A stretch of DNA of 64,000 nt from contig JAPOUL010000113.1 of NCBI GenBank assembly GCA_026708685.1, positions 1 to 64,000 on the forward strand, written 5' to 3'. Positions 62,581-64,000 of this stretch are shown one piece after another. A program made the translations under genes and the position numbers. The notes below the pieces were generated by a model that worked only from the letters and a program-made list of their open reading frames with translations, did no database searches and was not told the origin of the DNA. Numbering within the stretch: the first letter of the stretch is position 1; each line of letters starts with the position of its first letter. Source of the DNA: Bacteroidota bacterium. Lineage in GTDB: Bacteria; Bacteroidota; Rhodothermia; Rhodothermales; Bin80.

Positions 62581-63509
62581 CTATTGCGGACATCGCAACT
62601 CGGTTTACTGAGATCCATTCACCTCATGAGTTTCAAGAGTTTGAGGATGTAGTGGAAGTTTACCAGCGAGAGCATTGCCAAGTGTATCGTCGTTTCGGGT
62701 ATAAGTATTTGCCCGTTGAAGCATTCAAGCACACAGATGTGGTGACCTTTCCACCTACGGATGCGGAGAAGGTATTTTTAAGCAGTTCCACGGGGGGCAA
62801 GGATCGGAGTCGTCACTATGTGCGATACGCATCCATCTACGAGGCATCGGTTACTACATTGTTTGCGTCCGTCTTTGGTCAAGGCCCCTTCACGATTTGG
62901 GCCTATCTTCCAGACTATGCACAGGAATCATCACTGGTCAGTATGATGAAAATCTTGATGCACCATTACGGAGGTGATCAGAGTCAATTCTTCCTCGGCA
63001 ATGCGTTACCAAACATTACGTTAGATGCCCCACCTTTAGTATTCTTTGGTGCTGCCTTTGGTCTTTTAGATTTAGCAGCCAACGATGATACCTTCTTGCC
63101 TGATAGTGCAAGAATTGTTGAGACGGGTGGAATGAAAACCCATCGACGCGAAATCACACGTAGAGAGCTCCATGTTCAATTGGCCGAAGGTTTTGGGATT
63201 CCAGTCCATCAAGTTTGGAGTGAGTATGGCATGTGTGAATTGTTGAGTCAAGCCTATGCTCAGGGAGGTCCTATCTACTATCCACCCCCATGGATGCGTG
63301 TGGAGGTAGTGGACCCAGAAGATCCGAATCATCTTCTGCCAGAAGGTCGACAAGGGCTTCTGGCCGTTACTGATCTTGCGAATCTCTATACGGTCTCAAA
63401 TCTTCTTACCGAAGATCTTGGAGTCAAACGAGGCGATGGGTTTGAAGTTTTAGGAAGACAATCTGGAACTGCTCTTCGGGGGTGCAACTTCTTATTGGAT
63501 CAACCATGA
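62577..63509 (+). CDS. LuxE-like acyl-protein synthetase
   Basis: A 310-residue protein with a GTG start that overlaps the redoxin stop by 4 bp. FKHTDVVTFPPTDAEKVFLS with the AMP-loop SSSTGGKDRSRHYVRYASIY is the adenylate-forming signature. TGGMKTHRREITRRELHVQL and HQVWSEYGMCELLSQAYAQG then match LuxE and the Bacteroidota 'acyl transferase' group, with DLANLYTVSNLLTEDLGV at the end. It activates a carboxylate and hands it, by way of a Cys, to a reductase. Overlap with the LuxC-like gene indicates they act together on an acyl substrate. Confidence 0.88.
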   Translation: MTIADIATRFTEIHSPHEFQEFEDVVEVYQREHCQVYRRFGYKYLPVEAFKHTDVVTFPPTDAEKVFLSSSTGGKDRSRHYVRYASIYEASVTTLFASVFGQGPFTIWAYLPDYAQESSLVSMMKILMHHYGGDQSQFFLGNALPNITLDAPPLVFFGAAFGLLDLAANDDTFLPDSARIVETGGMKTHRREITRRELHVQLAEGFGIPVHQVWSEYGMCELLSQAYAQGGPIYYPPPWMRVEVVDPEDPNHLLPEGRQGLLAVTDLANLYTVSNLLTEDLGVKRGDGFEVLGRQSGTALRGCNFLLDQP

Positions 63510-64000
63510 AATCCCTTGCATCTGCGATATCGGATGCAGCTCAGTTGTGGTGTGAACCTCCGCTTCATTCGTATCGAAACGATTCGGTTCAGTCAACCTT
63601 AGATGCACCCAACTCATTTACTGCGGAGGCGATTGCATTTGCCATAGATCAGCAGATGAGTCAAATGAGTGAATCTGCGTTGACGAATTGGTTGGCAGGG
63701 CGCATGCCAATACGAAAGCAACAAGTTGGAGTGATCAATGCTGGGAATATTCCTCTGGTAGGATTGCAGGATTTACTGGCTGTTCTTCTTTGTGGGCACA
63801 CTTATATTGGAGTTTTATCGAGTAAATCTTCATATTTCTTGCCGGCTTTTTGTGAGACCGTTCGTGAAGTAGGGGGGAAGTTTGATGCTCGTTTTGTAGG
63901 TATTGAGGAGATCTGGGAGGATGCAGAGATGGTTATTGCAACAGGTAGTGATGCAACGATTGCTCAGATTCAATCACTTTCGTTAGACTATGGATTGGAT
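63506..64000 (+). CDS. LuxC-like acyl-CoA reductase, N-terminal part (cut by window edge)
   Basis: 165 codons from ATG 63506 to the edge, starting MKSLASAISDAAQLWCEP. The pattern ALTNWLAGRMPIRKQQVGVI, NAGNIPLVGLQDLLAVLLCG and SKSSYFLPAFCETVREVGG, then EMVIATGSDATIAQI, is that of LuxC-family acyl reductases. These reduce an activated acyl group to the aldehyde with NADPH. The ATGA overlap with the LuxE-like gene implies coupled translation. The catalytic Cys lies beyond the window. Confidence 0.88.
   Translation, partial: MKSLASAISDAAQLWCEPPLHSYRNDSVQSTLDAPNSFTAEAIAFAIDQQMSQMSESALTNWLAGRMPIRKQQVGVINAGNIPLVGLQDLLAVLLCGHTYIGVLSSKSSYFLPAFCETVREVGGKFDARFVGIEEIWEDAEMVIATGSDATIAQIQSLSLDYGLD

Overview
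The window looks like a chromosomal segment of a moderately AT-rich, Gram-negative bacterium of the Bacteroidota / Rhodothermota-Balneolota assemblage. This rests on content, not on a phylogenetic marker. The supporting genes are menaquinone synthesis by the o-succinylbenzoate route (menF, menD, menB, menA, menC), an HU-like plus SPOR membrane protein, a YfhO-family membrane protein next to gatC, a small outer-membrane beta-barrel protein with a signal peptide, and a LuxE/LuxC-type acyl reductase pair. No tRNA or rRNA gene was found.

Layout. Positions 1-4552 (minus strand) are a defence-like block: the start of a DUF1156 DNA methylase cut by the window edge, an AlbA_2/HATPase protein, and a TrlF-type PHP-AAA ATPase. 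Positions 5066-14749 (minus strand) hold a compact cluster of two Ser/Thr kinases with Sel1 repeats, a MotA/TolQ/ExbB-type channel protein, an FHA protein, a PP2C phosphatase, a membrane FHA protein with a periplasmic part, a VWA protein with a MotB/ExbD-like membrane helix, and an RDD protein. I read it as a phosphorylation-controlled, ion-driven envelope complex. It is one of the two best candidates here for an undescribed system. Positions 15250-20928 are a mixed accessory stretch: a glycosyltransferase, an FRG-domain protein with a small partner, a DUF579-like methyltransferase, an outer-membrane barrel and a DUF4143 ATPase.

Positions 20974-23557 contain a 23-bp tandem repeat array and a decayed but fully delimited insertion sequence (21576-23394, 14-bp terminal inverted repeats, 9-bp target duplication), lying between two inverted copies of a short repeat with palindromic ends. 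A Gabija defence pair (gajA, gajB) follows at 23929-27739. Housekeeping genes then begin: gatC, a YfhO protein, two glycosyltransferases and a UDP-GlcNAc 2-epimerase for surface polysaccharide, and a YbbR-like protein.

The men genes are split. menF-menD (38070-41172) and menB-menA (48107-49875) flank a 6.9-kb accessory island that carries an AAA ATPase - TOPRIM-like - DUF262 operon (the middle gene frameshifted), a second AAA ATPase and a ruined tyrosine recombinase. This is the second candidate system. From 49903 to the right end the genes look like ordinary chromosome: a SAM methyltransferase, menC, a ROK/SIS sugar pair, the HU-SPOR protein, a PfkB kinase, folB, maf, a ParA-like ATPase, a penicillin acylase, a sodium-coupled transporter, a redoxin, and the LuxE-like and LuxC-like genes, the last cut by the window end.
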